A DNA stretch of 64,000 nucleotides from Latilactobacillus graminis DSM 20719 (lineage in GTDB: Bacteria; Bacillota; Bacilli; Lactobacillales; Lactobacillaceae), in NCBI RefSeq assembly GCF_001436415.1, contig NZ_AYZB01000020.1:17782-81781 (forward strand), written 5' to 3'. Within the stretch, counting starts at the first letter, position 1; each line of letters opens with the position of its first letter. Both the position numbers and the translations under genes were made by a program. Below the pieces are notes generated by a model, which saw nothing but the letters and a program-made list of their open reading frames with translations, did not search any database and was not told the origin of the DNA. Positions 1-9,400 of the stretch are shown in pieces.

Positions 1-2
1 AA

Positions 3-1823
3 ACAGATCGATTGGGTCAGACGGTGCTGTCGGGGCTCCCAACCGGCGCTTTCACTTATCAACAAGTGACCACTACAGCTGGCAATGATGTTGACCAAAC
101 GACCCATGCTGGGGTTATCCAGCCAGGAGGAGTCAGTTATAACCAGTTTACGGTTCAGAATCAGCAGACAAGACCTAGTACCGCTAATCGACTAATCGTT
201 CGTAAAGTTAGTCAGCAAGGCCGACCATTGAATGGGGCCCAATTCAAATTATTAAATGAAGCGGGTCGCGAAGTTGCAACTAAAATAACTCAAAATGGGA
301 CTGCGGACTTTTCAGAGTTACACGCGGGTCAATATACGGTGCAAGAAACGCAAGCACCGACTGGTTATGAATTAGATCAGACGCCCCAAACTATTCAAGT
401 TGGTACTCAGGCAAGTAGTGACTATATGGCAGTCTTTGTCGATCACCGACAAACGGTTAATGCGACCAATCCAATTGTAATTAATGCTCAAGATGATCAA
501 GGCGGTGTGATTGCGGGGGCCGTCTTTAAATTATGGACAGACTTGCCAGACGATCAAGGTCAGACATCGTGGGAAATTACCACCGATCAGCATGGATCAG
601 CTGTTTTGCCTAAGGCGGTTACTGGCCAATATCGGATTCAGATGGTCAGCGTCCCAGTTGGTTACCAGTTAAATACGACAGTGTATTCAATGACGGTTAA
701 TCAAGCTGGTCACAATCAACTAAGTGTGGTCGCCGCCGCCGCAAAACATCCCCAGACGTTACAAATCCATAAAACAGATTTGCATGATAAAAAATTAGCC
801 GGGGCCGTCTTTCATGTTAAGTCACTACAAACTGGAAAAACAAGCGAGGTGGTGACTGATAAAGCCGGCATCGCTGAAGTCGGTCAGCTTGAAGCTGGGC
901 GATATGCAGTGCGTGAAATTAAGGCCCCCGCTGGCTATCGGTTAGACAGTCTAGAGCACCAAGTAATATTAAAAGATGGACAATCACTGACATCAATGAC
1001 CATTCAAGATGCACCACAAACTGGACAATTGATTATTAATAAAACAGCTCCAAACGGTAAGCCTTTAGCAGATGCGACGTTTGTTGTCCGTGACAAACAA
1101 GGTAAGCTCATTGGACAATATCAAAGTAATCTTGCTGGGCGAATTAAGCTGAATGAGTTGGTAGTTGGTGATTATACGATTCAAGAAATTAAGGCCCCAG
1201 ACGGATACCAACTTAATCCGGAAGTATTTAAGGTACGCGTTATGAATCAAAAAACGGTGGCGGTCACGGTCGTTGATCAAAAAGCAGTTCCAGAGGATGC
1301 ATTGGGAACACTGAGAATTACCAATGTTGATCAGAAAAGGCAAACACCGCTGGTTGGGGCGACCTTTATGTTGGAAGATCAAACTGGAAAAGTAGTGCGT
1401 CAGCAAATTTTAGTTGATACCAACGGTCGAGCCGTTGTCGATAATCTAAAGGCGGGGACCTATCACCTGATTCAAACGACTGCTGCAACTGCCTATAAGG
1501 TGCGCACTTATGCGATAACTATCAAAGTTCATAGCCGTCAAGAGACCGCTGTTACGGTCGCCAATGAACAGCGCGCCGGATCTGTGATTGTTAATCAAAT
1601 TGATGGCAATACGCATCAACCGTTAGTTGGGGCAAAATATCAATTGCAATCAGCCAACGGTAAGGTATTGATTAATAATTTAATGAGTGATGATCGCGGT
1701 CACGTTATTATTCGGCATCTTAACCCCGGGGCCTATCAACTTGTTCAAATTAGTGCACCTAAAGGTTATGACGTACTGAAGAACCCGATTAAGTTTAAAA
1801 TGACTAATACGGGTAAAAATTAG
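3..1823 (+). CDS. Surface protein with six SpaA/Cna_B-type repeats, 3' part only
   Basis: The frame is open to the left window edge, so the true start lies upstream. About 600 residues are visible. From about residue 60 there are six successive Cna_B/SpaA-like beta-sandwich modules of 75-85 residues. Each has a Lys near its start, a central GA(x)F/Y strand, and an ending such as QETQAP or REIKAPAGY, where the Glu can form an intramolecular isopeptide bond. Such modules form rigid stalks of cell-wall adhesins and pilins. The protein stops right after module six (TNTGKN-stop) with no hydrophobic sorting tail. TNTG resembles the remnant of an LPxTG site, so the anchor is either lost or the protein is secreted or held another way. 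No clear terminator follows. The family call is firm; the ligand is unknown. Confidence 0.85.
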   Translation, partial: TDRLGQTVLSGLPTGAFTYQQVTTTAGNDVDQTTHAGVIQPGGVSYNQFTVQNQQTRPSTANRLIVRKVSQQGRPLNGAQFKLLNEAGREVATKITQNGTADFSELHAGQYTVQETQAPTGYELDQTPQTIQVGTQASSDYMAVFVDHRQTVNATNPIVINAQDDQGGVIAGAVFKLWTDLPDDQGQTSWEITTDQHGSAVLPKAVTGQYRIQMVSVPVGYQLNTTVYSMTVNQAGHNQLSVVAAAAKHPQTLQIHKTDLHDKKLAGAVFHVKSLQTGKTSEVVTDKAGIAEVGQLEAGRYAVREIKAPAGYRLDSLEHQVILKDGQSLTSMTIQDAPQTGQLIINKTAPNGKPLADATFVVRDKQGKLIGQYQSNLAGRIKLNELVVGDYTIQEIKAPDGYQLNPEVFKVRVMNQKTVAVTVVDQKAVPEDALGTLRITNVDQKRQTPLVGATFMLEDQTGKVVRQQILVDTNGRAVVDNLKAGTYHLIQTTAATAYKVRTYAITIKVHSRQETAVTVANEQRAGSVIVNQIDGNTHQPLVGAKYQLQSANGKVLINNLMSDDRGHVIIRHLNPGAYQLVQISAPKGYDVLKNPIKFKMTNTGKN

Positions 1824-1987
1824 TGTTTATCATAAGTGCTTATAAATAATAATTATAATTTTTTAAAATTAATTTTCGCCGCTTTTAAAAACCCACTAAA
1901 ATATCCGCATTTTATTCTGGCGAGAATAGGATAAAATGAAGATAATCAGAATACGGTTTGAATTCCTAACAAAGTGGGTATGGAAAA

Positions 1988-2428
1988 ATGTCAGTTTATT
2001 ATTTAAAGCCAGAAAAAACAGTAAACGAGATTATAAATACGATTCATGCAGGTATTGCAAGTATGCAGTACTTTGAGAAGATGGATAATATATGCGCAGA
2101 GATTGGTTTTGATTTCGATGATGCGATCTTATTACAACAAATTAAGCAATTAAGCAAGAACCATTCCGCAGATTTAGCGCACTTAGCTCAAAATGGAATC
2201 ACTGCTGCTGCAGTGCAACGCTTGAAGACCGTTGGGTTACTATTATTTGTTCAAGATAATGAAGTTTCGCAAAGCTATGTTATTTTAAGTCGAAAGGCCC
2301 TGACCGGTTTACAAGCAATTGCTGCTAGTTATCGGCAAGCATCAGTGGATTTGGTACCAGCCCTGGACTCAAGGGATGTTGAACGCGTAAAGGCTGCTGC
2401 TGATAAAATTTTTCGTAAATATGAATGA
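1988..2428 (+). CDS. Hypothetical 146-residue acidic, mostly helical protein
   Basis: Not recognised. The ATG follows a weak purine stretch (GTGGGTATGGAAAA), and the gene is closed by a strong terminator shared with the convergent hflX. There is no signal peptide or membrane segment. The composition (many Ala, Leu, Asp, Gln) suggests a soluble helical bundle. The codon use resembles that of its core neighbours, which supports a real resident gene. About 50-100 bases upstream there are overlapping inverted repeats (ATTTTAT/ATAAAAT and ATTCT/AGAAT) that may be an operator. The size would allow a bacteriocin-immunity-like role, but nothing in the sequence establishes one. Confidence 0.6.
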   Translation: MSVYYLKPEKTVNEIINTIHAGIASMQYFEKMDNICAEIGFDFDDAILLQQIKQLSKNHSADLAHLAQNGITAAAVQRLKTVGLLLFVQDNEVSQSYVILSRKALTGLQAIAASYRQASVDLVPALDSRDVERVKAAADKIFRKYE

Positions 2429-2437
2429 CACAAAAAA

Positions 2438-2469
2438 GGGCTACCGATACAGTCGGTAGCCCTTTTTTT
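2438..2469. terminator. Bidirectional rho-independent terminator
   Basis: A 10-bp GC-rich stem (GGGCTACCGA/TCGGTAGCCC) is flanked by A6 on the left and T7 on the right. It serves the hypothetical gene on the left and hflX on the right. Confidence 0.9.
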
Positions 2470-2474
2470 GATAG

Positions 2475-3755
2475 TTAATTTGGCACTGCTTGCTGATAAT
2501 GCTTAACAGGTCCCAGTAATTGAGGGTTGATTTGAGCCCGAATGAAGGTGCCGTTTTCTACATAACTTTGTTCTAGAATGCTAGCGTGATCACTGAGGTA
2601 AGAAACGGCTTGCCCTTGTGTATATGGAATTAAGAAGTCTAACGTTGGATATTGTTCGAAAAGTTGTTTGCTAATTAGGGCAATTAACGCATCAATGGCC
2701 GCTTCATCGCGCGCGGAGTAGACAATTTGATGACCATCGATTTCCGGATAGTGGGTATCTGGTTTTAAGTCAGCTTTATTAAAGGCTTCGATAACAGGGA
2801 TATCCTTAATATTGAGTGAAGCAAGAGTTTCTTGGGTTGTTTGCATCATATCCAAGTAATTCGGATCAGAATAGTCGACAACGTGGATTAAAAGATCGGC
2901 ATTCGCCGCTTCGGATAAAGTTGATTTAAAGGCTTGAACCAAGTGATGTGGGAGTTTTGTAACAAAGCCAACCGTATCACTCAGTAAGAATTTTTGCTGG
3001 TTGGATAGCACGATTTCCCGGACGCTAGTATCCAAAGTTGCAAAGAGCATATCTTTTTCAAAGACTTGTTTTTCTGGTGTATCGGGATTAAGCCGCTGCA
3101 AAATACGATTCATTGTGGTTGATTTACCAGCATTCGTGTACCCAACTAGGGCCACTACCGGAATCGCGTTTTTAGCGCGTTGCCGACGTTGGACAAGTTG
3201 CTGTTGGTCGATTTTGGCGAGTTCGCTTTTAAGTTTAGTAATTCGCTTTTCAATGAGTCGCCGGTCTAATTCTAGTTGAGTTTCACCAGCACCACGATTA
3301 GCGGTGCCCCCACCACCTTGTTGATCGAGTTTATTTTCGGACGGGTGTAAGCGTGGTAATTGGTACTTAGCTTCAGCGATAGCCACTTGCAATTGAGCTT
3401 CCTTGGTCTTAGCGCGTGAAGCGAAGATTTCTAGGATTAACTGTGTCCGATCAAGGATACGCATACCGAGTTCCTTTTCTAAATTGCGAATTTGGGAAGG
3501 GGAGAGCTCATCGTTGATCAAAATCAGATCAGCATCTTCTTGTGTGGCCTGTTCTTTAATTTCTTGTACTTTTCCTTTGCCAAAATAAGTGGCGTGGTTG
3601 GCTTGATCGATATTCTGACGAACGTCGCCAACGACTACCATATTATCAGCACGGGCCAGTTCCCCTAATTCACGCATTGTATAATCAAAATTAGTTTGGT
3701 GTTGACTAACGCCGGTTAGTAAAACCTTTTTAGGTTGTTGATAAGTTTCTTCCAT
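2475..3755 (-). CDS. hflX: GTPase HflX (ribosome-splitting/ribosome-associated GTPase)
   Basis: HflX binds the 50S subunit, has GTPase activity, and in several bacteria splits stalled ribosomes under stress. About 426 residues fits the family. The N-terminal domain carries a YFGKGK segment, followed by the Gly-rich linker with GGGGTANRGAGET, then the G domain with Walker A (VGYTNAGKST), the switch region DTVGFV and NKAD. The start is set at the ATG at 3755 because AAGGAG lies five bases upstream; a longer frame to 3785 has no ribosome site. The gene is monocistronic, convergent with the preceding hypothetical gene, and ends at a shared terminator. Confidence 0.95.
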   Translation of the reverse strand: MEETYQQPKKVLLTGVSQHQTNFDYTMRELGELARADNMVVVGDVRQNIDQANHATYFGKGKVQEIKEQATQEDADLILINDELSPSQIRNLEKELGMRILDRTQLILEIFASRAKTKEAQLQVAIAEAKYQLPRLHPSENKLDQQGGGGTANRGAGETQLELDRRLIEKRITKLKSELAKIDQQQLVQRRQRAKNAIPVVALVGYTNAGKSTTMNRILQRLNPDTPEKQVFEKDMLFATLDTSVREIVLSNQQKFLLSDTVGFVTKLPHHLVQAFKSTLSEAANADLLIHVVDYSDPNYLDMMQTTQETLASLNIKDIPVIEAFNKADLKPDTHYPEIDGHQIVYSARDEAAIDALIALISKQLFEQYPTLDFLIPYTQGQAVSYLSDHASILEQSYVENGTFIRAQINPQLLGPVKHYQQAVPN

Positions 3756-3785
3756 AAGAACTCCTTTAGATACTAGTTCGGACAA

Positions 3786-4122
3786 TTTTTAATCCGATCT
3801 TGACGTTTTCTTTGAGGGCCATGTTTAATCAAAAAGGGTTGGCGCAAAAAAATATTTCTTTGTCACAGCCCATAATTAAATTAATTTTAAAAAGCAAATG
3901 CCAGCAGAAATTACCAGGAAATAGCGATATGTTTATTCAATTGTGATTGCGGTTAAACCAACAGTTGCCACGTTGTGATACACCTTTGATAGTCCCCCAT
4001 TTGATGGATTAAGTGTACCATGAAAGCCGTTAAAAGCCAAAGGGCGTGCTGTAGGGGATGATCTTATGGTAAAATGAAAGCGGTTGTTAAATATGAACAA
4101 GAATTACTTGGGGGAATTTAGA
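3786..4122. other. Intergenic region hflX / ROK kinase
   Basis: About 340 bases between two divergent genes. I see no ORF, structured RNA or strong promoter. A possible -10 (GGTAAAAT) lies about 50 bases before the kinase start. Confidence 0.4.
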
Positions 4123-5013
4123 ATGAAGAATTTAGCATTGCTTGATGTAGGAGGGACAACGATAAAATATGGCTTGTGGGATGGTACCGAACAGCAATTA
4201 ATCAAGACTGGGACGGTTGTTACACCGAAATCACTGGCCGCTTATTATGCGGTCTTAACCCAAATTGTGGAAAATTTTAAGATACATGATCGGGTGGTTG
4301 GCGTGGCCATGAGTACACCAGGCGCGGTCAATAAAGCAACCGGGATTATTGAAGGTGCCAGCGCGTTACCATATATTCACCACTTTGAGATCCACGATGA
4401 ACTTGAAACGCGATTTGGATTACCTGTGGCAATGGAAAATGATGCTAATTGCGCGGCTTTAGCAGAAGTCGGTAGTGGCGCGGCTCAAGGACTCCAAAAT
4501 GTATTGTTAATGGTGATTGGAACTGGGGTCGGCGGTTCAGTGATTATTAATGGACAAGTTCAACACGGCCGCCATTTGTTCGGCGGTGAATTCGGGTATA
4601 TGCTAATGAATGATGGTCGTATTTTAAGTGAAGTCGGGACTGCGGTGCACATGGCTGAGCGTTATAATCAAGCTGCCCAGACGAATTTTTCAGGGCAAGA
4701 AGTTTTTGAATTAGCTAACCAAGGTGATTTATTGGCGCAAAAGGAGGCGGACTTGTTATATATGAGTCTTGCTCAGGCAATTTATAATTTGCAATATAGT
4801 TTTGATCCAGAAGTCATTATTTTAGGGGGCGGGATTTCAAAAGCTGATTTTCTAATCCCCAATATTAAGAAGGCTTTAGAAAAAATATTAGATCAAGTTG
4901 ATATTGCACCCTTTATGCCATTAATTCGGACGTGTCAGTACTATAATGATGCAAATTTAATTGGCGCAATGGAGGATTTTCGGCGTACTTATCCTGAGAT
5001 AGTGGGCTATTAG
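4123..5013 (+). CDS. ROK-family sugar kinase
   Basis: It is predicted to phosphorylate a hexose or glycoside with ATP in the cytoplasm. The 296-residue protein opens with the ATP-binding DVGGTTIKYG motif. It has the Asp of ENDANC as catalytic base, GTGVGGS as phosphate loop and FGGEFGYM near the sugar site. The usual ROK zinc cluster (GH..CxCGxxGCxE) is absent: no paired Cys follows FGGEFGYM. That points to a zinc-free subclass such as beta-glucoside kinases of similar length, but the substrate is not fixed by the sequence. The start at 4123 is chosen for GGGGGAATTTAG just upstream; an upstream in-frame start at 4084 lacks such a site. The gene stands alone before a shared terminator. Confidence 0.85.
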   Translation: MKNLALLDVGGTTIKYGLWDGTEQQLIKTGTVVTPKSLAAYYAVLTQIVENFKIHDRVVGVAMSTPGAVNKATGIIEGASALPYIHHFEIHDELETRFGLPVAMENDANCAALAEVGSGAAQGLQNVLLMVIGTGVGGSVIINGQVQHGRHLFGGEFGYMLMNDGRILSEVGTAVHMAERYNQAAQTNFSGQEVFELANQGDLLAQKEADLLYMSLAQAIYNLQYSFDPEVIILGGGISKADFLIPNIKKALEKILDQVDIAPFMPLIRTCQYYNDANLIGAMEDFRRTYPEIVGY

Positions 5014-5064
5014 ATTGGTAAAATAGCATCCTATTGAGTTAGGACGGTCGATAAGGTAATAAAA

Positions 5065-5099
5065 AAGATTCGCTCCAAATCGGAGCGAATCTTTTTTGT
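5065..5099. terminator. Bidirectional terminator
   Basis: A 12-bp stem AAGATTCGCTCC/GGAGCGAATCTT is flanked by A and T runs, between the convergent kinase and permease genes. Confidence 0.9.
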
Positions 5100-6536
5100 T
5101 TAGATTGCATGTTTTCGTTGGTATTTCGCAATTAATGGTAAAATCACGCCGAGACCCATTAAAGCGGCTGAGACGACGATATTTAAGATTAACTCGTGGG
5201 TATATTTTGCAGTCCCTGGTGTGGCATCTTGTGGAAAGATACTAAAAATCGTTCCTAAAGCCGTGATGGCTAAACACCAGAAGCCAACAATGATTGCCCA
5301 TGGTTTATTTTTAATGTATGTGTAGGTTGATGGGAATTTTTCGCTATTGAAACGGACTCTTAAAAAGGCAACGAAGATAAAGCACGTTACAAATGGTGAT
5401 ACAATACCGTTAATGTTCAACAGCCAATTAAAAATATCATTAATTTCGGGAAGAAAAGCACTGGAAGCTAACACGAAAGTACAAATACCGGTTGTTAACC
5501 AATAACCATTGATTGGGAGCCCTTGTTTGTTTGTTTTAGTTAGTGCTTTGGGTAAGAACTGTTTGGCTGTGTCGGATAGAAAAATCCGCGTACCGCCATC
5601 GAGTAGCATGGCTAATTGAGCACCCATGTAGATTGCTTGAGTGACCGCGAAGATGTACAGTAAGATCTTTCCCATGTGGAATTGTTGACCAAGTGCTAAG
5701 AAGGCGTAGTAGGAACCGTTCATCTTCAAATCGGCTGGTAAGTGGTTGGCATCAAAGAAGACCCCAATAGCCAATGAACCAAAGATGGTTAAAAAGGCGG
5801 TCATCAGAGCAAGTGCCATCATTGCTTTGGGAAAATCTTTTTTACCGTCTTTCATTTGACCAACATAAGGCGCCACCAGTTCGGCACCGTTCATGGCGAA
5901 AATCAGTAATCCAATGGTTGAGAAATAATGTAAGTTAAAATGTGGAATAAAAGTATGCAGATTTAATGGGTGAGTTGCAATGTGGCCGCCATTGAGTAAG
6001 CCGACAAAAGTCATAATCACAAATAAAATGGTCATGATAAACATGGCGCCCCCACCAACGATACTAAGGACCTGTAGCGATGATGTAAACTTGTGCTGGA
6101 AGAAGATGAAGAGGATCGTGATGGCCGCTGTGAGTAGCGCAAACGAAGCCCGTGAGAGCTTATCTTCTAAATTACCGTTACCAGTAATAATCCAAAAGAA
6201 CGATACGACCATTGAATTGGCCACATCGACTAAGTATGGTAGACTAGCCACCCAGTAACACCAAGCGGTTAAGTAACCCCAAACATCTCCGCTGGTATGC
6301 CGCATCCAACTGGATAAACCGCCGCCGTCCTTGCTAAACGCAGAGCCTAAGTGGCCAACCATTAATTCATAAGGTAAGACATAGGTGAAAAGTAAGACAA
6401 TCCATGAAAAGACAACTGCCATTCCTTGGTTTTGAAAATTATAAATAATATCGTCAAAGCCAATGACGGTGACAAAGTCCATTAAAGCAAGGACTTGCCA
6501 CGTGATATATTTCTTTTTTGGTTCAATTTCATCCAT
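5100..6536 (-). CDS. APC-superfamily amino-acid permease (YjeM-like)
   Basis: A 478-residue inner-membrane protein with about 12 hydrophobic helices, starting near residue 12 with an APC-type first helix (VTVIGFDDIIYNFQNQG). It probably takes up or exchanges amino acids. Helix 1 lacks the usual GxG[S/A/T] signature of many APC members, and the unusual GFDD and the SKDGGGLSSW loop resemble YjeM-type transporters, so the substrate is open. The ATG at 6536 is preferred because AAGGGG lies eight bases upstream; a GTG at 6566 has no ribosome site. It is a single gene, convergent with the ROK kinase. Confidence 0.85.
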   Translation of the reverse strand: MDEIEPKKKYITWQVLALMDFVTVIGFDDIIYNFQNQGMAVVFSWIVLLFTYVLPYELMVGHLGSAFSKDGGGLSSWMRHTSGDVWGYLTAWCYWVASLPYLVDVANSMVVSFFWIITGNGNLEDKLSRASFALLTAAITILFIFFQHKFTSSLQVLSIVGGGAMFIMTILFVIMTFVGLLNGGHIATHPLNLHTFIPHFNLHYFSTIGLLIFAMNGAELVAPYVGQMKDGKKDFPKAMMALALMTAFLTIFGSLAIGVFFDANHLPADLKMNGSYYAFLALGQQFHMGKILLYIFAVTQAIYMGAQLAMLLDGGTRIFLSDTAKQFLPKALTKTNKQGLPINGYWLTTGICTFVLASSAFLPEINDIFNWLLNINGIVSPFVTCFIFVAFLRVRFNSEKFPSTYTYIKNKPWAIIVGFWCLAITALGTIFSIFPQDATPGTAKYTHELILNIVVSAALMGLGVILPLIAKYQRKHAI

Positions 6537-6652
6537 CGTAAAGAAACCCCTTTTCTGAAAATTCACAATATTTTTATTATAGTCAAATCAGAAACGGAAG
6601 ACAAAACTTTTTGAGCAATTCACATTAGTTTTTAAAAAATGGGTGCATCAGC

Positions 6653-6666
6653 TTACAAAATTGTTA
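6653..6666 (+). promoter_or_regulatory. Candidate BceR-type operator
   Basis: TTACA-AAAT-TGTTA, about 95 bases before the ABC ATPase start. It matches the BceR-family consensus TnACA-N4-TGTAA with one mismatch in the right half. This is inference, since no two-component pair lies next to the transporter. Confidence 0.4.
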
Positions 6667-6758
6667 TTTAACTACCAGAAAATGTCATCTAAAAAGCGGG
6701 CGGTCTTGGAGAATATTCGGTAAGATAAGCAGTATCATGAAATTTGGAGGTAATATTA

Positions 6759-7517
6759 ATGGACACACCAACAGTCGTTAGCATCAAAGACGTTCAAAAA
6801 ACATACGGTAAACCCAATGAAAAGCAATATACGGCCTTAAAAGGCATTACTTTTGATGTCAAACAAGGAGAATTTGTCGGCATCATGGGTGCTTCAGGTT
6901 CAGGGAAAACCACTTTATTGAATATTTTATCAACTCTAGACAAGCCGACTGCCGGCCAAGTTGAAATTAATGGGCAAGCAATTAACGGCCTGAAGGGTAA
7001 CCAGTTAGCCGATTTTCGGGCTAAGGAAATTGGCTTCATGTTTCAAGATTTCAATTTATTAGAAAACTTAACCGCTTATGAAAATATGGCGTTGCCATTG
7101 ACCTTGCAAAACGTTGGCGGTAAACAAGTTCAGGATTTTGTCACATCAATTGCCAAGACCCTCTCAATTGATCGTTTATTAAATAAATACCCGACTGAAT
7201 TATCAGGTGGGCAAAAGCAGCGGGTCGCTGCAGCACGAGCGCTAGTACACAAACCAGCCATTTTGTTTGGTGATGAGCCAACTGGTGCGCTTGATTCTAA
7301 GAGTGCTAAAGAATTGCTAGATACGATGGCACAACTCAACGAACAACAACGGGTTTCAATCTTATTAGTGACCCACGATCCGTTTTCAGCGAGTTATTGC
7401 CAACGAATTCTCTTTATTAAAGATGGTCAAATCGGCCAAGAACTGGTCCGTGGTGATCGGCCACGCAAAGCCTTTTATCAAGAAATTTTAGATACATTAG
7501 GCACATTTAATCATTAG
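6759..7517 (+). CDS. Bce/Vex-type ABC transporter ATPase (antimicrobial-peptide resistance)
   Basis: A 252-residue ATP-binding subunit with Walker A (GASGSGKTT), Q-loop (FMFQDFNLL), signature LSGGQKQR, Walker B (ILFGDEPTGALD) and H-loop (LLVTHD). The LSGGQKQRVAAARALVHKP and DEPTGALDSK blocks are typical of LolD/BceA-like ATPases working with FtsX-type permeases. GGAGG lies eight bases before the ATG. The permease follows after 14 bases, so the two form an operon. The likely role is sensing or removal of cell-wall-active peptides such as bacitracin. Unlike typical Bce loci, no histidine kinase or response regulator is adjacent. Confidence 0.9.
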   Translation: MDTPTVVSIKDVQKTYGKPNEKQYTALKGITFDVKQGEFVGIMGASGSGKTTLLNILSTLDKPTAGQVEINGQAINGLKGNQLADFRAKEIGFMFQDFNLLENLTAYENMALPLTLQNVGGKQVQDFVTSIAKTLSIDRLLNKYPTELSGGQKQRVAAARALVHKPAILFGDEPTGALDSKSAKELLDTMAQLNEQQRVSILLVTHDPFSASYCQRILFIKDGQIGQELVRGDRPRKAFYQEILDTLGTFNH

Positions 7518-7531
7518 GGGGCAGATCATTT

Positions 7532-9340
7532 ATGTTGTTGAAGTTATCATTAACCGGCATTAAAGGACGATTAAAAGACTATATAGTATTATTTTCTGGG
7601 CTGATTATGGCCAGTGCGATTTTTTATATGTTTGAAGCCTTGGCGACGAACAAAAGCTTCGTTTCAAGTAACTCACCGATCAGAATGGCTAGTATTATTT
7701 TTCAAATTGGCTCGGTCTTATTAGGGATTATTACGCTGGTATATATAATTTATGCGAATAATTTCTTAATGAGTATGCGTCGTCGTGATTATGGAATGTT
7801 CATGATGTTGGGGGCCAAGGGGCGGAAGATTGCCCAATTAATTGCTGCTGAAACCCTCGTTATTGGGATGGCCGCAACCTTGGTTGGGACAGTGTTGGGC
7901 ATTGGTTTGACACGAATTATCAGCAACTTATTATTATCCCAAATGGATATTCAAGTTAAGCAATTCTCACCGTTTTATTTACCTGCAGTAATCGTGACTG
8001 TGGTGTTTTTTATGGTTTTGTTCGTGATGGCTGCTGGGGTTAATCAATATCAACTTTTAAAAACACCAGTCTTACAACTGTTACACAATGATCAGCAACC
8101 CAATCACGTGTCACAAAATAAATTAGGCCAGCTGGTTCAAATTGTTCTGAGCTTAATTTTTCTGACAATAGGCTACACAATGCTAATTAACGTAGCCACA
8201 TATCAGATTGCCGGTCTAGTGGTTGCTTTAGTAACAATTGTTTTGGGAACTTATTTTTTATTTAACGCCTTTTTCGGCTGGATGCTGCGGTTACTCAAAG
8301 GCAATCAGTATATCCGTAATCGGGGTTTGAATAATTTTACTTTAGCACAATTACGGTTTCGGATTAAAGACTACACGAAGATGCTGGCATTAGTGGCAAT
8401 GTTGTTCGCACTGGCACTGGGAGCCATCACCGTGGGCATTGGCTATCAAAGTGAAATTCCAGCGATGGCTAAAACGATGGCCCCTTATGATGTTGTTTTA
8501 AACCAACCTAACCCCCAAGCACGCCAATTAGCTAAAAATTTAACCGGTGTCAAAGCAACAGCCAATTACGATGTTAAAGAAGATGCCCAAACAGTTTATT
8601 ACCGGGCGACGCAACTTAAAAAGAACCCCATTATGGCCGTTCAATATAGTAATGATCGCGCTAAAGGGATTAAACCGGTGCAACTTAAGACACTACAAAA
8701 AGGGAATGTCGCGGCATTGCAAGCAATTCAAGTCCCAAGTCAATTCAGCAAAGATGTCAAAGTGGTCACAGACGCTGAATTTAGCCAAATTGCATCAGGC
8801 ACAATCCCAATTAAAACCTACCGCGTTAAAGACTTCATGGCTAACTTATCTGTGATCAAGAAAATCCACACGCAACAAGTGATTGCCAACCCGGAATTGG
8901 CTAAAGGACAGGGGGCTCTCATGGATGGTAGTAAGTATGTTAACTACCAGATGGCCAATGGGATGTTCAGTGGGCTTGAATTCATGGGCTTTTTCCTCGG
9001 AATTGCATTTTTAGCCATGTTAGCTAGTTGTCTGATGTTCAAAATTCTATCCGGTGCTGCTAGTGACGTTAAACGCTATACGATGTTGGCTAAAATTGGG
9101 ACCCGGCGCAGTTTGTTGAAACAATCGATTGCTAAGGAAATTGGTGTTTTATTCTGCTTACCAGGAATTGTCGGTAGCATTCACGTTTTATTTGGATTAC
9201 AACTTTTCAAACAAATCATGCTCAACCCTTATCAGAATCTTTGGTTACCATTTACTATTTTCATGATTCTCTATGTCGGGTATTATTGGGTGACGACCTG
9301 GTTGTATCAAGGAATCGTACTAAAAACGGTTACGCAATAG
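7532..9340 (+). CDS. BceB-like ABC transporter permease
   Basis: A 602-residue membrane protein with the BceB layout: two FtsX-type four-helix bundles (first about residues 15-240, last pair near the C-terminus) and a large extracytoplasmic segment at about residues 310-480, between the helix ending AITVGIGYQ and the one starting FSGLEFMGFFLG. The external domain is thought to contact peptide antibiotics bound to lipid carriers. It pairs with the preceding ATPase; GGGGGC lies before its ATG. A long terminator follows about 60 bases downstream. Specificity cannot be read from the sequence. Confidence 0.88.
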   Translation: MLLKLSLTGIKGRLKDYIVLFSGLIMASAIFYMFEALATNKSFVSSNSPIRMASIIFQIGSVLLGIITLVYIIYANNFLMSMRRRDYGMFMMLGAKGRKIAQLIAAETLVIGMAATLVGTVLGIGLTRIISNLLLSQMDIQVKQFSPFYLPAVIVTVVFFMVLFVMAAGVNQYQLLKTPVLQLLHNDQQPNHVSQNKLGQLVQIVLSLIFLTIGYTMLINVATYQIAGLVVALVTIVLGTYFLFNAFFGWMLRLLKGNQYIRNRGLNNFTLAQLRFRIKDYTKMLALVAMLFALALGAITVGIGYQSEIPAMAKTMAPYDVVLNQPNPQARQLAKNLTGVKATANYDVKEDAQTVYYRATQLKKNPIMAVQYSNDRAKGIKPVQLKTLQKGNVAALQAIQVPSQFSKDVKVVTDAEFSQIASGTIPIKTYRVKDFMANLSVIKKIHTQQVIANPELAKGQGALMDGSKYVNYQMANGMFSGLEFMGFFLGIAFLAMLASCLMFKILSGAASDVKRYTMLAKIGTRRSLLKQSIAKEIGVLFCLPGIVGSIHVLFGLQLFKQIMLNPYQNLWLPFTIFMILYVGYYWVTTWLYQGIVLKTVTQ

Positions 9341-9400
9341 GTCAATACACTTGGCAACTAGGAGATTAATAAAGTCAGTTGCGCTATCTGTGCGCATTAA

